Under the pieces are notes generated by a model that was given only the letters and a program-made list of their open reading frames with translations, had not been told where the DNA came from and did not search any database. Of a stretch of 64,000 bases of DNA, positions 1-11,786 are shown piece after piece. How positions within the stretch are numbered: position 1 is the stretch's first letter; each line of letters starts with the position of its first letter. A program made the position numbers and the translations under genes. Source of the DNA: Canna indica (taxonomy: Eukaryota; Streptophyta; Magnoliopsida; Zingiberales; Cannaceae); NCBI GenBank assembly GCA_034359265.1, contig CP136895.1:50858001-50922000 (forward strand), written 5' to 3'.

Positions 1-540
1 GGTTCAATGCCGCTTTTTCTTTTGCATACCGACAGGCAGTCGGAGAGGACCATACAAACTCTAGAGGGCACGTTGACAGCTTGTGTCTTGGACTTAGAGG
101 ATGGTTAGGAGAAATACATGTCTTTTGTAGAGTTTGCCTATAATAACAGCTGCCAGAGTAGCATTGGGATTGCACCATTTGTAGTCCGGTATGGGCGTAG
201 ATGTGGATCCCCGGTGGGTTGGTTTGAGGCTAGTGAGGCTTGAGTGATCTGACTAGACTTAGTGCAGGATGTAGTGGATAAGGTAAAAATGATTAAGGAG
301 CAGCTCTTTGTGACTCAGAGTCGTCGGAAGGTGCATGCTAACGGAGAGACCCGTCAAGATTCTGGATAGGTAAGCTCGGGAGCTTAGGTCCAAGGAGGTA
401 CCCTTGGTCAAGATCCGATGGGAGCACCACTCGGATTAGGAGGTCACATTGGGAGGTCGAGCAGGATATGAGAGAGAAGTACATGTACCTTTTTAACGTC
501 GAGGTGAACTTCCCTACTTTATCTCAAAATTCAAGGACGA
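1..540 (+). pseudogene. Ty3-gypsy integrase C-terminal remnant
   Basis: Reading from about base 28, the translation HTDRQSERTIQTLEG, later FVEFAYNNS and YGRRCGSP, matches the end of the integrase catalytic core of plant Ty3-gypsy retrotransposons. The usual tail signal (WEVEQDMREKY, near 445-485) sits just before the polypurine tract, as expected for the end of pol. The frame is broken by an in-frame stop at 106-108 and another near 241, and further downstream the frame is lost, so it is dead. The rest of the element lies left of the window. The family is clear; the exact lineage (Tekay/Del-like) is a guess. Confidence 0.85.
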
Positions 541-549
541 ATTTTTTTT

Positions 550-563
550 AAGGGGGAAGAAAT
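550..563 (+). other. Polypurine tract of the gypsy element
   Basis: The purine run AAGGGGGAAGAAAT lies directly before TGTAATGCCC, a common start of plant gypsy LTRs. It would prime plus-strand DNA synthesis and fixes the left edge of the 3' LTR. Confidence 0.75.
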
Positions 564-865
564 TGTAATGCCCAAAATTTTTGTAATAATATTTTATTCT
601 TGAGCGGGGGACTGTAGGCTCGAGTTAGCGCGGATTGGCGGAAAGATTCGGGATTGAACCCGAGTAAGCAAATTATGTAGAAAAAAAATTTAGAAAAATT
701 TTATTTGCCATATTTCTGTGATTTAGAATGCTAGGTTGATAGAGGGTCTCGAGATGAATTTAGTGGTTCAATTGGAACTCGAGTCGGAGTTACAACGGGT
801 TATGGGCTGTTTAAGTCGGATAAGTTAAGAAGGGGCATTTTGGCCATTTGGACCCAACTAGGGTC

Positions 866-874
866 TATAAATTA
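866..874 (+). promoter_or_regulatory. TATA-like box in the gypsy LTR
   Basis: TATAAATTA lies about 300 bp into the LTR and is followed by a GA-rich leader-like stretch. The position suits the U3/R boundary promoter of an LTR retrotransposon. Confidence 0.5.
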
Positions 875-1672
875 GAGCCTGGGGGCATGCGGCCAGGGGT
901 TTTAGCCGCACGCCACCCGAGGCAAAGGAGAGAGGAGAGAGAGAGCATCACCGAGGAGGAGGAGGAGGAAGAGCCGTCGGAGCCAGAATTTTGCGAGTTC
1001 GTCGGCGTCGATTAAAGGAAGATCCTATGCATCTTCTTCCCTTCCGTCTTCTCCAAAGAGGTGAGTGGATTTGCCCATTTTCTCCCAAATTCTTTCATTC
1101 ATGACATTGATTTTAGGATGATATTTCACGTAGATATTTTGTCGATTTGTAGATCTTAAATTATTTCGTGGTTTCCCGAGATTTAATGTGTCCATGCTTC
1201 TATTAAATCTGGATTTAAAAATATTATTGTCGGATCTTGTGTTTTTCGTCGATTTTTCTAGCCAACTATTTGTAGTCCGAGCCGCCGGCGAGGAGATTAT
1301 CACCGTACACGAATGGATCTGTTGTTTCGTTGTTGAATCGTGTCATTTCGTCCTAGTTTTATATCATCTACATCGCGCTCAAACTCGCCACCGTCGAGTA
1401 CAGTCCCCGGCCGGCGCCTGCCGCGTCGAGCAGTGGCGCCCGGCGAGGCGCCACTGCCTCGCATGCAAGGCAAGCAACCGGTTCGAGCTGCCGCATGCAG
1501 GCCTCCGTGGCCGCCGATTCATAAGGTGGCGGCATCGATTATCGGTAGACCACCAGCGTCAGTCGGCGGCGGTGACGACCTGGTCTCGCCGCTCTGTTCA
1601 GGCGCAAGTGGAGGCGGCTGGAGAGGGAGGCGGCTGGTGAACCCTAGATTGGGTGAGGGAGATGAGGTGTGT

Positions 1673-2025
1673 TAAGATGAAGGGCTGAGATTGCATCATG
1701 TTTAGATGAAGGGCTGAGATTGCATCATGTTTAGATGAAGGGTTGAAATTGCATCATGTTTAGGTGAAGGGCTAAGATTTCATCATGTGTATGTAAAGGG
1801 CTGAGATTTCATCATGTGTAGGTGAAGGGCTGAGATCTCATCATGTTTAGGTGAAGGGCTGAGTGTTCATCATATTTGGATGAAGGATTGAGATTTCATC
1901 ATGGTTAGAGGAAGGGCAAAGATTTCATCATGGTTTAGGTGAAGGGTTGGGATTGCATCATTGTTTAGATAAAGGTCTCAGATTTCATCATTGTTAGATG
2001 AAGGGTTGAGATTGCATCATTCGTA
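1673..2025 (+). repeat. Tandem repeat, about 12 units of 29-30 bp, inside the LTR
   Basis: Imperfect units built on GATGAAGGGCTGAGATT and a CATCATGTTT tail follow each other without gaps. The first units are nearly identical; later ones drift (GGTTGAAATT, GTAAAGGGCT, GGTCTCAGATT). No long ORF explains them. Confidence 0.9.
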
Positions 2026-2509
2026 ACGGCAATTTATTCCTTGAGTTGTAGCATTGTTATATTCATTCATAACAATGATGTATTAGATGGAAATTTTAGG
2101 TATTTCTTTATTATCCTAAATAATTATTTTGGAGGCTTTAAAGTTAGTAAAAATAGTCATATTATATATGAATTTTTACCTAATCGATGTTCTGGATTTT
2201 TTGGCGAGGTCTGTTTCACCATCAGACCTCTGGATTTTGAAAACAGTGGACGGTCGACGCCTAGTTTTGCGTGCCGAGTTGAAAAATTATGTTTTACATA
2301 TTTTTATGGTTCTAATCTGAGTTGATTCATTATTTTGTTGAAATATTATCTTGTTGTTCTATTCCATTAATTTTACTGTTGAAGTTCCTTTTGCATTGTT
2401 TTTTATGATATACTTGCTTCCTTTTCTTACGATGTTGGACATGCTATATTCCTATTTCATGGTTGCTATGTATGCTATGAGATCTTGATTTGTGAGCACT
2501 ATTTCCATA

Positions 2510-2760
2510 TATATGTGTGTGGTTGTGATTGTATGGCAGGAGGAGGTGGAGGTTGAGGCATGCCCTAAACATACCCTTTATTACCTGTTGACAGCACATC
2601 TTATTTTATGTTCATATACCTGCGTGTATATATATATACATGTGTGTGTGGTTGTGATTGTATGGCAGGAGGAGGTGGAGGTTGAGGTATGCCCGAAACG
2701 TACACTATATTATCGGTTGACAACATATCTTATTTTATGTTCGTATACCTGCGTGTGTGA
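2510..2760 (+). repeat. Direct duplication, period about 130 bp, inside the LTR
   Basis: The segment with GTATGGCAGGAGGAGGTGG at about 2530 recurs at about 2660 with the same downstream text (CTTATTTTATGTTC, ATACCTGCGTGT). Short CCAAAGAGA-containing repeats follow up to the CACTA insertion and resume after it. Confidence 0.8.
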
Positions 2761-3679
2761 TGTTGTGATGTGCTTGTTGCATTTCCCGAAAGCCTTGCTG
2801 GTGAGTGGAGTGTATGCCCCAAAGAGATAGCGTTGGTCTTATTCCGGAAGTCCGACTGGTGATGGAAGATCATACCCTAAAGAGACAGTCCAGACACCCG
2901 ACCGGTGAGGGAAACATATGCCCCAAAGAGACGAACACTACTAAAAAACTAGATATCTGCAATGGACACTGCCATCGCAAAATGGTCGCTAAAGACCTTC
3001 TGCGATGGAAGGACGCGGTCGCAAAGGGCGGTAGCAAAAGTACTTGTCGCAAAAAATATACGACGGCAACAGCAGCAGTCGCAAATAAAAAGATTATGTG
3101 ACCGTTATGCGACAGTAGCAAGCGGTCGCAGAATGTGGTCGTGTAACATCTGCCACCTTCTTTGGCCATCGCAACTACTAACGTTGTGACGGCATTGCGA
3201 CCATGGACCCCGTCGCAAATGTTAGATCTGCGACGGTTCTGCGGCCGCATTTGCCATCGCAGAACGGTCGCAATTACAATTGCGACCGCTTTTGGCAACT
3301 AGTTCGATATATCTTTTGCGACGGCGAGCAGTCGCACAGCCGTCGCAAATGTGTTTTTTTAAAAAAAAATAATTTATAATAATATTTTGTTTTTAAATGC
3401 CTGTTTACAATATTTGACATCAAATTATATCAAAATGAAATGCCACAACGAGGGAATATGCAAAACATCAAATTATATCAAAATGCAATGCCACAACGAG
3501 GGAATATACAAGACATCAAATTATATCAAAATGTAATGCCACAACGAGGGAATATACAAGACATGAAATTATAATGTTTATACATATTTATACCAAAATG
3601 TAATATTTACATCGTATCAAAACATGTTTAATCAAAATAGAAAATAAAGTATACATCAATCATGAAGTGCATCATGTGG

Positions 3680-6390
3680 CGACGAGGAGAGGGGTTGCGT
3701 CTGGAGGGCATCAGCTGGCGTCGCGTCGAATGACGGGGGAGGCGGAGGGGCCGGAGCACTAGGCATGAAAGAAGCAATATGTGTCATGTACTCCCTCATA
3801 GCGGCCACCTCACTGATGAGGCGTGCATGAGAAGCCTCTAAGGCTGCGTGAGAAGATTGTAATTCTGCGTGTGAAGCCTCTAGGGCTGCAATCGATCCTG
3901 GCCTGCATGTGATGTTGATGGACCAGCGGTGGAAGATGTGAAGGCAGACGACCCCGCACCATGTGGCTGCAACAACGTCGGTGCATGAGCCGTTGTGCTA
4001 ATGCCATATACACGACCGTGGTCGACTCCTGTCACTTGCATCCATGCGTCAACATCAAGCTGATGCTACGCAGGATCACCTCCTCGCTGGGTCACCAACT
4101 CAGTATACGTGGCCTTTAAAGATTGATTAATTAAATTAGTTATACATAATTGAAATAATATAATTTTTTAAAAATATGAACTTTATTAAATATTAACTTA
4201 CCAGGATCGTATCCGGCCTCCCGCTGATGAACTCACCCCGGCGAGGACCATGTCTATATCTATGTGTCTCCTCGAAAACCCTCAAAGGATCAACCGGAAT
4301 GAGTGTCCCATGGTCGTCTCGCATTTCCTGCAATAAAATAAATATAATTTGTTTTTATATAATAATAATAATAAATAAATAAAAATTATTATTAAATTAC
4401 TTACCATGCGATGCTCGTGACTAGTAAATGGGATGGACCCACCGGTATGTCGGGCCATGAATCCCTCAACTAGTGTCATCCGATTCCGGTGCGCCGTTCG
4501 GGAGGCACCCTGCCACTCCTCGGACGCCCAGATGTTGCATAGCTGATCTCATACGTCGCTCGTTATCCAGTTGAGCTCATTTCCCTTCAGCGCATCCATA
4601 GGCGTATTTCGATTACCGCATACATTTGTCCGCGCCTTATCCTGCGCACGGTGGAGGATATCCTTGGAAAGCTTCTTATTGTAAGCTCCTCAAGCATCCT
4701 CCACCTGAGCCTGAATGGCGGGATTCCATGTGTATCGAACCTACAAAAAGAAAATATTAATATAATCATTTTAAACCTTTCTACTGTGACAAAACATATT
4801 ATGATAGAGCAGAACATACGGAATACAAAAGAATACAAACTAAATTCAACACAAATGCAAACTTAATTCTTATTTTGTATAAGTGATCATTAGTCCAATA
4901 CAAATTAAATTCAACACAAATACAAAATTGAATAAAAGAATACATTAAAAGCCCCTCCGACCTCAAAGCAAAGCATATATACAAAAATATCACTGTTTTG
5001 CAACTATTCCTAAACTCTCTACAAATTATCTAATTCATCCAGTTTTATCTCTCCAATTCATTCAAATGAAATTTACTTTTTTTAAAGATACATGTGAGAG
5101 CATGGAATGGAAGTGACAAATTAAGTTATTGTTAATGAATGGTTAGCCAGCTAACATCAATTGCATGCCCATTTTTATATTAATAGAGTCAGCGCCTTTC
5201 AATGACACTGAGCAGCAGATCAAGAAGTCGAAGGCACACCTATACCTACACCTATATTTTCCTACATGAAAATAAGCAGAGTTGCAAGTTCATGTAGTAC
5301 TCCTAATACATGAAAGTTAACTTGCTTAACTAACACTTAAAAAAATCTAAAAAATCTGAAGAGAAACAAATAAGAGCGAAGAACTTTAGGACCCAAAATA
5401 AGTTTTTTATTAATGTTTTCAATTAGCAGAAATCCAGTCAAATTGGTGTTTTCAATTAGCACCAAAATAATCATACTGAAACACTCAAAATCCAGTCACA
5501 AGTTTTTTTCTAATTGGTATTTTCAATTAGCACCTGGTGATGTAATGTACATAAACAAGGTTGATTTTGTCCACTGACACACTCCAAGTCCAAGTTTTTT
5601 ATTAATGTTTGATTCCTGTTGCACTTCTCTTATCCTCTCTCTGCTTTTGTCTCTTGGTCTTGGCCAACCCAAAGCTCAAAATTAAATACCCACTCTGTTG
5701 TTACTATTAAAATATACATCAGTTGAAATAGCATCCATGTATACCAACATTTAGAACAAAGGATTAAAATAGTTATGCAATTAATATTAAATATAATTAC
5801 AGTACCCATCAATACAATTTTGATTTTACAAAATAAAAAATTGCTAGCTAATTTCACTATTCATGCGCTTATAAGAACAATCAACTGTTGCAACTTATAA
5901 AAATTTGCATGATACAATAATTTAGAGTAGAATAAATCAATTTGAACTTGAACTACATACCTCGAACTCGATCCATAATAAATTTCGATAATGGTTCGAC
6001 ACCCTAGTCCATAAAGTCCACAGCTCATGAAAGAAACTCTTAAGCATAACGGTCATGGCGCGGGCGACATCATCCCGCTGAAATCTACAACTCAAGTATA
6101 ATAATATTATAAGTAACAATTAATTATTAACAATTATAATAAATAAATTTTGATACTTACTTTAGACAATTCAGTGATATCTGCCGACGCTGGTCGGACG
6201 ATGAAGGTGCATCACCCCCCCCCCCCATTAGGCCCACGAGGCCTACAACGACCTCGAGTTGGTGGTGGTATAGGTGCAGGTGGTGGTGGTATAGCATCTG
6301 CCACGACTGGTGGTGGTGGTGTTGTTGTTGCGGGCGGCGGCGGCGGTCGAGATAAACCTGTGCGATGAACCCTAGAACGAGCACACGACA
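3680..6390 (-). pseudogene. TNPA-like (Transposase_24) gene of the CACTA element, decayed
   Basis: On the minus strand an ATG at about 6390 opens a proline-rich N terminus (MSCARSRVH, then PPPPPATTTPPPP) up to a splice-like GTAAGT near 6163. Further exon-like blocks follow at about 5960-6090 (WTRVSNHYRNLLWIEF), 4400-4741 (NPAIQAQVEDA, then HTGGSIPFTSHEHRM ending at a GTAAGT), 4203-4327 (HGTLIPVDPLRVFEETHRY) and 3690-4110. The HTGGSIP and VFEETH motifs are typical of the plant Transposase_24 family. In-frame stops occur in the third block, so the gene looks inactive. Exon limits are approximate. Confidence 0.65.
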
Positions 6391-8550
6391 TCTACAACAA
6401 AGAGTAAAGTGAAAACAACTTATATGAAGTCTGGACTGCACCCATTTTGGGTGCGACCTAAGTTGATCGGATGAATCCAACATAGAAAATGAGTGAATCT
6501 GAACATAAAGTGAAAACATGATAAAATTGATTGCTTACATCAATTAAACAGATATCTCTTAAAGAACAATTTTTAAAAAAAATGGAACATAATACATTGT
6601 TATAATAAACAATGGCAAACTAAACAACTGGAAGCCACCACAAACCTATAAGAACCAACTAGAATGCTAGTATGCTAGCATGATAGTATGCTACTAAATG
6701 AAGTTGTCTGGTATGCTAGTATGCTAGAATCAACTAAATTATGAGGAGACAATTAGGATTGCTTAGTCTTGTACAATGTTCAGGTATGCTGGAGGTTGGT
6801 TTTCTTGCAACTGGAAGCAAAGAAGATTTCTGGAATTGCTTGCTCCTTTTGTTTTACCTTATATACAGGATTAAGAATGGGCTTTTGTGCAAAAACAAAC
6901 TTGTGATTAACCTTTGGCAAAAGAAGATTCCTTTCTTCCCTGATTTGATAGAATAAAGGCAGGAATAGATTGAATTTAGCAATGAATATTATTTTTTTAA
7001 AAGTAGGATGGATTAAATTCAGGGACACCCCTTCTATGTTTCAAAATTGTACACTTGTCCTTTTATTTGCAATCAGCCTCTTCTGCCTATGTGATTCCTT
7101 TATTCAATATATATTAACATGAGAAACATGCCTGGATGCTAAATTCTATACTTCCTCATCTTTTAAATGGCACAAGATAAGAAAGTTCAGTGTTGATCTC
7201 CTCATAAAGAGTAAAGAAAGAGAAACAAAAAGAGACAGTCTGCATGAAGAAAGTATATATTATTTAAAGAACAAGACAAAGTATATGGTATGAACAAGAG
7301 AAAGTATATGGTAATTTATGATTCCAAACAGAACTTATAATAATTAAAGCATTAAAGCATGCTGTAAAAACCAAACAAGAAGAGAAATGTCAAATTGAAA
7401 AGGTGGCATTTTGCATTCTTTTTGCTATATTTCTGTTTCTTAATAGAAAATGAACTCACAAAAAACACCCTATTTCTTTACTTTAACCAAATAATTATCC
7501 AGTAACAAAAGATCCAGATGATAAATTAATTCTATGAATATAAATGGTTACTGAAGAATTAGTATATTTAGAGAATAAGTTACACACTTCTGAACAGTTA
7601 CAAATAAGCACCTACAAATTGTAATCATGGAATATGTGAGGTGGAGGTGCCAGCTGGATGATGAGGTATAAATCAAAAGCTACTGGAGACAGCTAAAGCA
7701 CCCTTCTCTTATATAATATTTTAACTTAAAGAATTAAGAGAATAAGACAATCATAGAAGGGGCATACCAAGTCAAATAAATTATGATGCCAACTCATCGT
7801 ATGACAAGGCTACACCAAATCCCTATCTCATACTGGTTCTACAGAGTGCACAGACAACCTGAAGAACTCATTTCCGGTCTGCAAGATAATACTGCACAAG
7901 ATTTCATGTATCTCTATGGCATGTATCTATTCATAATACTAATATTACTTTGGTAGAAGAAGGAGAAACAAAGGAATTGTTGGCTTTATGTAGCATATCA
8001 TAAAAAGACCAAATTGAGTCAAAACATTGATTTTAATGAACTATGTATGTTGAGATTTTTCTTTAACCTAAACAGGATATTGATTCATAGCTTATATCTA
8101 CCAATGAACTAAGCATAGTTGTAAATGGCGCGTCATAGGCGTGCACCAAGGCACAAAGGGAAGAACAATGTTGTGGTGAGAAGTAATGCAAAAAAAATAC
8201 AGTTGCGGTGTATGTTTTCATGTGACAACCATATAAGGTAAAATAAGCAGCCTCAATGTATAAAGAGGAGGAGAACATGAATTTAGGGTTTAGCATTTCC
8301 AGGATAAAATATTAATCGAATTATAGGGGAGGGATGCGACCCTCCCCTTTAATCCTGATCGAAATCGTAGCTGTAAGGCTTCGGCCGGAGATATATATAT
8401 ATCGAAAGAGGCGAGCGTTATCGGGGGGGGGGGCTTCAGACGTCGGCGTCGACGAGAGAGAGCAAGAGAGAGAGAGAGAGATCAAAAAGAGAGATAGAGA
8501 TCGAGGGCGCGGGACAGAGATTTGGGTGGGTTCGGGGTAAAAGTAATCGC
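6391..8550. other. CACTA interior without a recognised gene
   Basis: AT-rich sequence with only short, unconvincing reading frames. A GA-rich run is seen at 8455-8500 and a G-run at 8422-8431. No transposase domain was recognised. Confidence 0.5.
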
Positions 8551-9541
8551 AATCTGACGGTTCTGCGACGGCACCAAGTGATCACAAGATGTGGTCGCGA
8601 CGCAATCGCCAAACCATCGCTACTTTGCCACGGCACTTGGTGCGGTCGCAGTGTCGTCGCCAAGCAGCTACTCCGCGACCCCAATGGACAACGGGCGTAG
8701 AACTGTCGCATCTGCGACCGCATCTAGTGCCATCGCAAATGGGTCGTCGCAAAAAGCTAGTTTTTTAGTAGTGGAATCGAAAGAGCCAGTGACGTCAGTG
8801 AGGGGAGAGCATGCTCCAAAGAGACGGTACTGAGTAGGGTGGTAGTTCGGTGGCCACCCGTCTACCTACCATATGTGGCTATGGGACCGACGGGTCTGGA
8901 GGAGGTGCATTCATGTGATTGAGGCATTGCATTGGCATTACTTTATTCATATGTTATATTTATTCGCATATTGGTGGTTGTTTATCATGCACATAGCGGT
9001 GGTAGACTTATGATATTCATCCTCATGTTCTTGCTATGTTCAAATGCATGTTTATGTTTTGATTTTTACATGATGATGAATTGGATGATTGAGGACTAAT
9101 CTACTCACTATGTCCTAGTTGGACTTACCCCTCACTTATGTTGTTTTGCAGCACCTGAATTAGATCAGAGAAGTACCGGGGTACAGTAGCACGACTGGTG
9201 GCGGTAGGGCAGCGAGTCTCGTGACATGTCATGATCGAGGAGGATACCGAGTCCAATTGATTTTATTTTTGTTGAGTCATGTAGACTCGGTTATTTCGTT
9301 TTCGTATTTTCTTAGTTTGGAGTGTCTTTGTTGGAACTTTAAAGTTTTGAAAAAAAATTGAACCTTTAACATTTATCAAATTAGTGGTTGGGTTTCTTTC
9401 AGGATTTGATGTTTTTTCCTTTAAGTTTTAAATGTTATAAAATATTTAGGTTCATTACTTGTTTATGTATAATTATTTTAGGGTTAGTCTTCGGGATACA
9501 TCGCGTACCTTGGCTGGTTATATCGGATTTGGGGTGTGACA

Positions 9542-10330
9542 CTATCACGCTGTTGCTTCTGGCCTCAGCGCCCCTACATAACTCCTCGCGCGCGGTTCTG
9601 CCTTACGCTCCTCGACGAGCTCAGCCTGAACCCTCGAGTGTAGTCCTCGGCTATCATTCCATTACTTCTGGCCTCAGCGCCCCTATATAACTCCTCACAC
9701 ACTGTTCTGCCTTACGCTCCTTGCTCGATGAGCTCGGCTTGAACCCCCCAAGTGTAGTCCTCGGCTATCACACCTCTACTTCTGGCCTCAGCGCCCCTAC
9801 ATAACTCCTCGCGTGCGGTTCAGTCTTACGCTCCTTGGCGAACTTGGCTTGAACCCTTGAGTGCAGTCCTCACCTATCACATCGCTACTTATGGGCTCAA
9901 CGCCCGTACATAACTCCTCGCGCGCGCTTCCACCTTACGCTCCTCGGCGAGCTCGGCCTGAACCCCTGATTGCAGTCCTTGGCTATCACACTGCTACTTT
10001 TGGCCTCAGTGCCCTTACACAACTCCTCGTGAGTGGTTCCGTCTTACGCTCCTCTGCAAGCTTGGCCCAAACCCCCCGATCAGTACAATCTTTGGCTACC
10101 ATGCCATTACTTCCGGCCTCGGTGCCTCTATACGACTCCTCGCTAGCGGTTACGCCTCACGCTCCTCGGCGAGCTCGGCCCGAACCCCCAAGTGCGATCT
10201 TTGGCCACCACACCATTATTTTTGGCCTTAGTGCCCTTGCAGTACTCAGTGTGAGCAATCCCGTCTTACGCTCCTCCGCGAGCTCGACCTAGACCCCCGA
10301 ACACGACTCTTTGTCGTCACTACTACCGAT
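9542..10330 (+). repeat. Tandem repeat, about 7 units of about 110 bp
   Basis: Units begin near 9555, 9668, 9778, 9888, 9997, 10110 and 10219. Each has CTTCTGGCCTCAGCGCCCCT, then an ACTCCTCG core, CTTACGCTCCTCGGCGAGCT, and GGCTATCAC before the next unit. Divergence between neighbours is perhaps 10-20 percent. Protein-like frames across it are by-products of the repeat. The gypsy LTR ends exactly at the left edge, so the LTR probably inserted into an older, longer array. Confidence 0.85.
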
Positions 10331-11029
10331 CTTGTAGTCCTTATCCAAACAACATGCTCGAGGGCTTGATACCCTCTTGCCACTATATATGCAACTCATG
10401 AACAAACCCAATCCAAGCAAAGTTACTTTAGACACTCCAACCAAAGAATCCCCCTGAATAGGGGAAGAACCAAATGAAATCGAAAAGCTAAGTCAGGAAA
10501 ATCAGTTACAAAGTAGACCCACAAAAAATAAAAACAATTCCACGTCAACCGACATTAACTAAGCAGGCCGCGGGAAATTATTTTTATTTTATTTATATTT
10601 TTATGCCTCGCATGACTTAAGCTGATGTGACATATTGAATTAAAAAGATAATTTTTATTTGCTGACGTGGCATTCCATGTCTGCACATAATGGGTAAACA
10701 AACAACTATCTAACGATCAAAGTTCGAATACACAATTGTTTTAAATAAAAGAATGAGACATTTGTTTAAAATGTCAAAATATTTTCATTATTTTTATTTA
10801 ATAACAACGAATTAATTCAGCAAGCGCGCGGCATCCAAAATCTTCATTTTACACAAATTAATTTACACTTGATCGATTAATTAATTCAATTAATTGTAAA
10901 TATAATCTTTTTTATATAAAAGTAAAATAAAAGTACAAAATGTAACAAGCCAGATTAAACCAGGAGGGAAGAAGATAAAACCAGCCCCTCCATTTAAAGC
11001 AACGCAAATTATTAACATATAACAAGTGA
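10331..11029. other. Intergenic, AT-rich
   Basis: No gene, repeat or RNA recognised. The right part would hold the 3' UTR and polyadenylation region of the minus-strand HIPP gene. Confidence 0.5.
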
Positions 11030-11656
11030 TCACATCACAGAACAAGCATTTGGGTTGTCATCGCTAAAGATCGCCCCAGTCCTGTCCCCAATGACACCGG
11101 AGTGCCCCGGCATCTGGTTGTACCCATGTATGCGCGAGTCATCATAGCCATGCTTGTAGTAGTTGTAGGAAGAAGACGGGGCGCCGCCGGCGAGCGCCGG
11201 GTGGTGCTGGAGGTTCTGGTGGCTGAAAGTGTACTGCTGTTGGTGCGCCTCGCCGCCGTTCTGGAACGGCCACAGCACCGCCCTCCTCCCCGTCCTCCTC
11301 ACCGCCTTCAGCACCTTCTTCTGCTCCACGTGCCCCGTCACCGTCACCTTCTGCTTCCCCATATCGATCTCCACACTGTCGACTCCTGTTCGTTCGATAT
11401 TTCATACAGATTTAGACGACATAAATATTAATGACAGTGTTTAAGAGTTGACTTAGTTTATTTACCTTCTAACTTTTGAAGTGCTTTCCTTATCTTGCTC
11501 TCACATCCTGCACAATCCATGTGCACGCACAACTCCACGATCTGAAAAGAAACCAGCTTGTTAAGTTCATCATTTTGAAGCCTAACTTAATTACAGTATA
11601 AGAAAGAAAAGGCGAGATAGCTAGAGAGAGTCGATCGAGAGAAGACTCACTGTCAT
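11030..11656 (-). CDS. Heavy-metal-associated isoprenylated plant protein (HIPP), 145 aa
   Basis: Three exons on the minus strand: 11656-11651 (ATG ACA), 11541-11466 and 11385-11030, with GT...AG borders; total 438 nt including the stop. Exon 2 carries the HMA metal-binding core MDCAGC (two Cys spaced CxxC) followed by a helix ESKIRKALQKLEG. Exon 3 completes the ferredoxin-like fold (VEIDMGKQKVTVTG), then a Tyr/Gly/His-rich tail ending CSVM, a CaaX box for farnesylation. This layout defines the plant HIPP family of putative metallochaperones or metal-responsive scaffolds at membranes. The tiny first exon is common in the family. The gene looks intact. Which HIPP subgroup it belongs to cannot be told here. 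Confidence 0.9.
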
Positions 11657-11776
11657 GATGAATATTGATGCAGTGGTAGCTATAAGCTTTTTTCTTCTTC
11701 TTTCTTGGTGTGTACTCTTGTGCGGGCTGCGTTGATTGAGTTGGAAATGTTGGGAATCTGCGCTGGCCTTCCTCCT

Positions 11777-11786
11777 CTATTTATAG
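11777..11786 (-). promoter_or_regulatory. TATA box of the HIPP gene
   Basis: CTATAAATAG on the minus strand, about 120 bp upstream of the HIPP start codon, in a good core-promoter position. Confidence 0.65.

Larger units (their letters stand above)
2936..8773. mobile_element. CACTA (En/Spm) DNA transposon, 5.84 kb
   Basis: The ends are perfect inverted repeats, CACTACTAAAAAACTAG at 2936 and its complement ending at 8773, flanked by a 3-bp target duplication GAA (2933-2935 and 8774-8776). Both are defining for CACTA elements. Subterminal regions (about 2958-3350 and 8555-8757) are packed with short motifs of the type TGCGACGG and GGTCGCA in both orientations, the expected transposase-binding repeats. 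Inside is a decayed minus-strand TNPA-like (Transposase_24) gene; no TNPD/tnp2 transposase was recognised, so the copy is probably non-autonomous. Three direct repeats of about 60 bp lie at 3410-3560 (CAAATTATATCAAAATG). It sits inside the gypsy LTR and is therefore younger than it. Confidence 0.9.
564..9541 (+). mobile_element. 3' LTR of a Ty3-gypsy element, split by a CACTA insertion
   Basis: The LTR starts TGTAATGCCC after the polypurine tract and ends GGGGTGTGACA at 9541, the TG...CA ends typical of this superfamily. Removing the CACTA element (2936-8773) and one copy of its 3-bp duplication leaves about 3.1 kb. It holds a TATA-like box, a GC-rich stretch at 1290-1670 with no convincing protein, a 12-unit tandem repeat and a duplicated segment of about 130 bp. 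The partner 5' LTR is outside the window, so LTR identity and the 5-bp target duplication cannot be tested here. Confidence 0.7.

Noticed and set aside
9388..10292. Open frames of 100 and 143 codons near the LTR end
   Set aside because: They follow the 110-bp tandem repeat and repeat the same words; no family resemblance.
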